Part shown: piece after piece, positions 6,302 through 7,417 of the stretch | How the letters are laid out: each line of letters begins with the position of its first letter | Position numbering within the stretch: the stretch's first letter is position 1 | NCBI GenBank assembly: GCA_029934775.1 | Contig: JAOZLO010000132.1 | Coordinates: 1-7,417, forward strand | DNA from: Desulfocapsaceae bacterium | GTDB taxonomy: Bacteria; Desulfobacterota; Desulfobulbia; Desulfobulbales; Desulfocapsaceae | Length of the DNA stretch: 7,417 bases | Direction of reading: 5' to 3' | Made by a program: the position numbers and the translations under genes | Notes under the pieces: model-generated | What the model was told of the DNA's origin: nothing | The model's database searches: none | What the model saw: the letters and a program-made list of their open reading frames with translations, nothing else

Positions 6302-6780
6302 ACAGACAGCATACAATAAAAGAGACTGATCTCCATGCATTGCTGCATGGTAAACTCATTGCCTTTCAACGTGAAATCATCTCTTTAAAACAACACGCCA
6401 GAGAACAAGAGGAAGCCTTCAGGATACAGGAGCATGGCTTTCTGCTAGATCTTTTTGAAATAGCTGATGCCTTTGATGTTCTGGAGAGCAACATGCAGGA
6501 CAGGCAGGATTCACTGGACAAAACCGGGCGACGGCTGATGAAAAATACGGCAGCCATCAAACGAAAGTTGCTTCGCCTGCTGGCTTCCCGTCATATTGAG
6601 CCACTGGAACTCAGCGCTGATTTGGCACAAATCGAACAGTGCAAGGTTGTCGCAACCAAAACTGATCTCAACCTCGACAACGAAACGATCGTTGCTGTGC
6701 AGAAAAAAGGTTATATTGATACTGTGCGTAACATCATTTTGCGCAAAGCCGAAGTTGTGACTGTCTGTAATGAGCAGTGA
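6298..6780 (+). CDS. GrpE-family nucleotide exchange factor (divergent)
   Basis: This 160-residue protein matches GrpE in layout. It has an N-terminal long helix rich in charged residues (about 10-60), then DLFEIADAFDVLE (51-63) where GrpE has its conserved Asp-x-hydrophobic-Glu core, a second helix ending in IKRKLLRLLASRHIEPLE (87-104), and a C-terminal beta domain with NETIVAVQKKGYIDTVRNII (128-147). The last part corresponds to the GrpE signature NTVxEVLQKGYxxxxRVLRPAxV. The usual FDPxxHEAV segment is not conserved. GrpE releases ADP from Hsp70, resetting the cycle; the expected partner is the Hsp70 encoded first in this operon. The start overlaps the J-like stop (ATGA) and has no visible Shine-Dalgarno, suggesting translation by coupling. 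It is the last gene of the operon. Confidence 0.88.
   Translation: MNRQHTIKETDLHALLHGKLIAFQREIISLKQHAREQEEAFRIQEHGFLLDLFEIADAFDVLESNMQDRQDSLDKTGRRLMKNTAAIKRKLLRLLASRHIEPLELSADLAQIEQCKVVATKTDLNLDNETIVAVQKKGYIDTVRNIILRKAEVVTVCNEQ
6333..6350 (+). repeat. Small stem-loop at the 5' end of the GrpE-like gene
   Basis: CCATGCA (6333-6339) and TGCATGG (6344-6350) pair perfectly around a TTGC tetraloop, about 35 bases inside the GrpE-like reading frame. It could modulate translation of a gene that lacks its own ribosome-binding site, but it may be chance. Confidence 0.35.
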
Positions 6781-6794
6781 GAATTTGACGACAA

Positions 6795-7417
6795 TCACAG
6801 ACCGCCGCTTTTTATGGATAAATCCTTCCGTTCTTCGAGGGTGCGGTCAAGCCAGTCGGGATCCATCTCAGGCACGGATGACAGTAACAGTTCGGTATAT
6901 TCAATATGGGGTGGTGAGAAGATAGCATCTTTTGGACCCTGCTCAGCGATTTTTCCCTGTAGCATTACGATCACCTCATCAGCGATTGCTTTTACCGTGG
7001 CAAGATCATGGGTGATGAACATATAAGCCAGTGATAATTCCTGCTGCAGGCTGTCAAGCAACCGCAATATTCCTTCGGCAACCAGCTGGTCAAGCGCTGA
7101 TGTGACTTCGTCGCAGATTATAAATTCCGGTTCTGCAGCAAGTGCCCGTGCAATGCAGATACGTTGCTTTTGTCCACCTGAAAGTTCATCGGGAAAACGG
7201 CTGATAAATTCGTTTGGTTCAAGTTCGATCAAATCCAGTAACTCGCGAATGCGGGCCTCTTTTTTTTGCACCGTGCAAGCCAAGATAAAAAGATAAAGGC
7301 CGACCGATTGCCAGTCGTTGTCCCACAAGTCTTAATATCTTGCCCATACTGTCCATGTATCGGAAAAACAAAGTTTTTCCATCAGCAAAAGACAGACTGA
7401 AGGCTGTTAGCCTAAAA
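6795..7417 (-). pseudogene. Decayed oligopeptide-type ABC transporter ATPase (C-terminal half; frameshift, Walker A missing)
   Basis: From about 7259 down to the TGA at 6795 the minus strand encodes the second half of an ABC ATPase of the peptide/nickel (OppD/DppD or two-domain YejF-like) class. It has the signature LSGGQKQR (7161-7184), Walker B EFIICDEVTSALD (7090-7128) with Val in place of the common Pro, the H-loop FITHD (7005-7019) and the typical C-terminal PPHIEYTELLLSSVPEMDP. Upstream, matching residues (IGRPLSFYLGLHGA, 7267-7308) continue in another frame, with the switch at eight A residues (7260-7267); seven would restore the frame. That frame stays open to the window edge and includes SFADGKTL, like the strand before a Walker A, yet no GxxGxGK[ST] or Q-loop follows, so an internal deletion is likely. 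An open frame from a TTG at 7328 gives a 177-residue product that cannot bind ATP normally. It lies convergent to the chaperone operon, 14 bases away. Truncation beyond the right edge cannot be assessed. Confidence 0.75.
7362..7380. repeat. Perfect 8-bp inverted repeat beside the ABC gene remnant
   Basis: GGAAAAAC (7362-7369) and GTTTTTCC (7373-7380) are exact reverse complements around AAA. On the minus strand it falls where the ABC reading frame stops resembling its family (codons for GKTLFF). It has no downstream T-tract, so a terminator is unlikely. It may mark a rearrangement junction or be chance. Confidence 0.4.

Noticed and set aside
6750..6815. Possible terminator after the GrpE-like gene (GTCTGT ... 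ACAGAC followed by a T-run)
   Set aside because: The stem is only 6 bp with a loop of over 20 bases, and the T-run is separated from it and belongs to the ABC coding sequence.
7401..7417. attC-like core (GTTAGCC) near the right edge, hinting at an integron cassette
   Set aside because: It does not fit the GTTRRRY consensus and no partner R'' or imperfect attC fold is visible.

Overview
The window looks like a piece of a mid-GC Gram-negative chromosome. The gene style and the ABC transporter remnant would fit a sulfate-reducing-type deltaproteobacterium (Desulfobacterota), but this is an inference from family resemblance and no marker in the window settles it. It contains no rRNA, tRNA, CRISPR array or recognisable insertion sequence.

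Layout. (1) Bases 1-497, minus strand: the N-terminal part of an AbiEi-family type IV antitoxin/transcriptional regulator that runs off the left edge. A perfect 13-bp inverted repeat (505-537) sits directly against its start codon and is a good candidate for its autoregulatory operator. (2) Bases 498-679: divergent intergenic region. (3) Bases 680-6780, plus strand: five tightly packed genes. They are a divergent Hsp70 (DnaK-like) ATPase with a zinc ribbon where the interdomain linker should be; a single-pass membrane protein with its own N-terminal zinc ribbon, a helical stalk and LysM-like C-terminal modules; a 689-residue TPR/helical-repeat protein; a 96-residue degenerate J-domain protein that has lost the HPD motif; and a GrpE-family nucleotide exchange factor. 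The junctions are a 1-bp TAATG overlap, a 32-bp gap, and two ATGA overlaps. (4) Bases 6795-7417, minus strand and convergent: the decayed C-terminal half of an oligopeptide-type ABC transporter ATPase, with a frameshift at an A8 tract and no Walker A region.

How the genes may work together. Hsp70, GrpE and a J-like protein are the three parts of a chaperone ATPase cycle, but all three are divergent and the set is co-transcribed with a membrane protein and a TPR scaffold. The simplest reading is a dedicated, specialised Hsp70 machine, separate from the housekeeping hrcA-grpE-dnaK-dnaJ system and recruited to the inner membrane. The two zinc ribbons (in the Hsp70 and in the membrane protein) and the TPR protein are the likely docking elements. 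This five-gene module is the most interesting content. The client or biological purpose cannot be read from the sequence.
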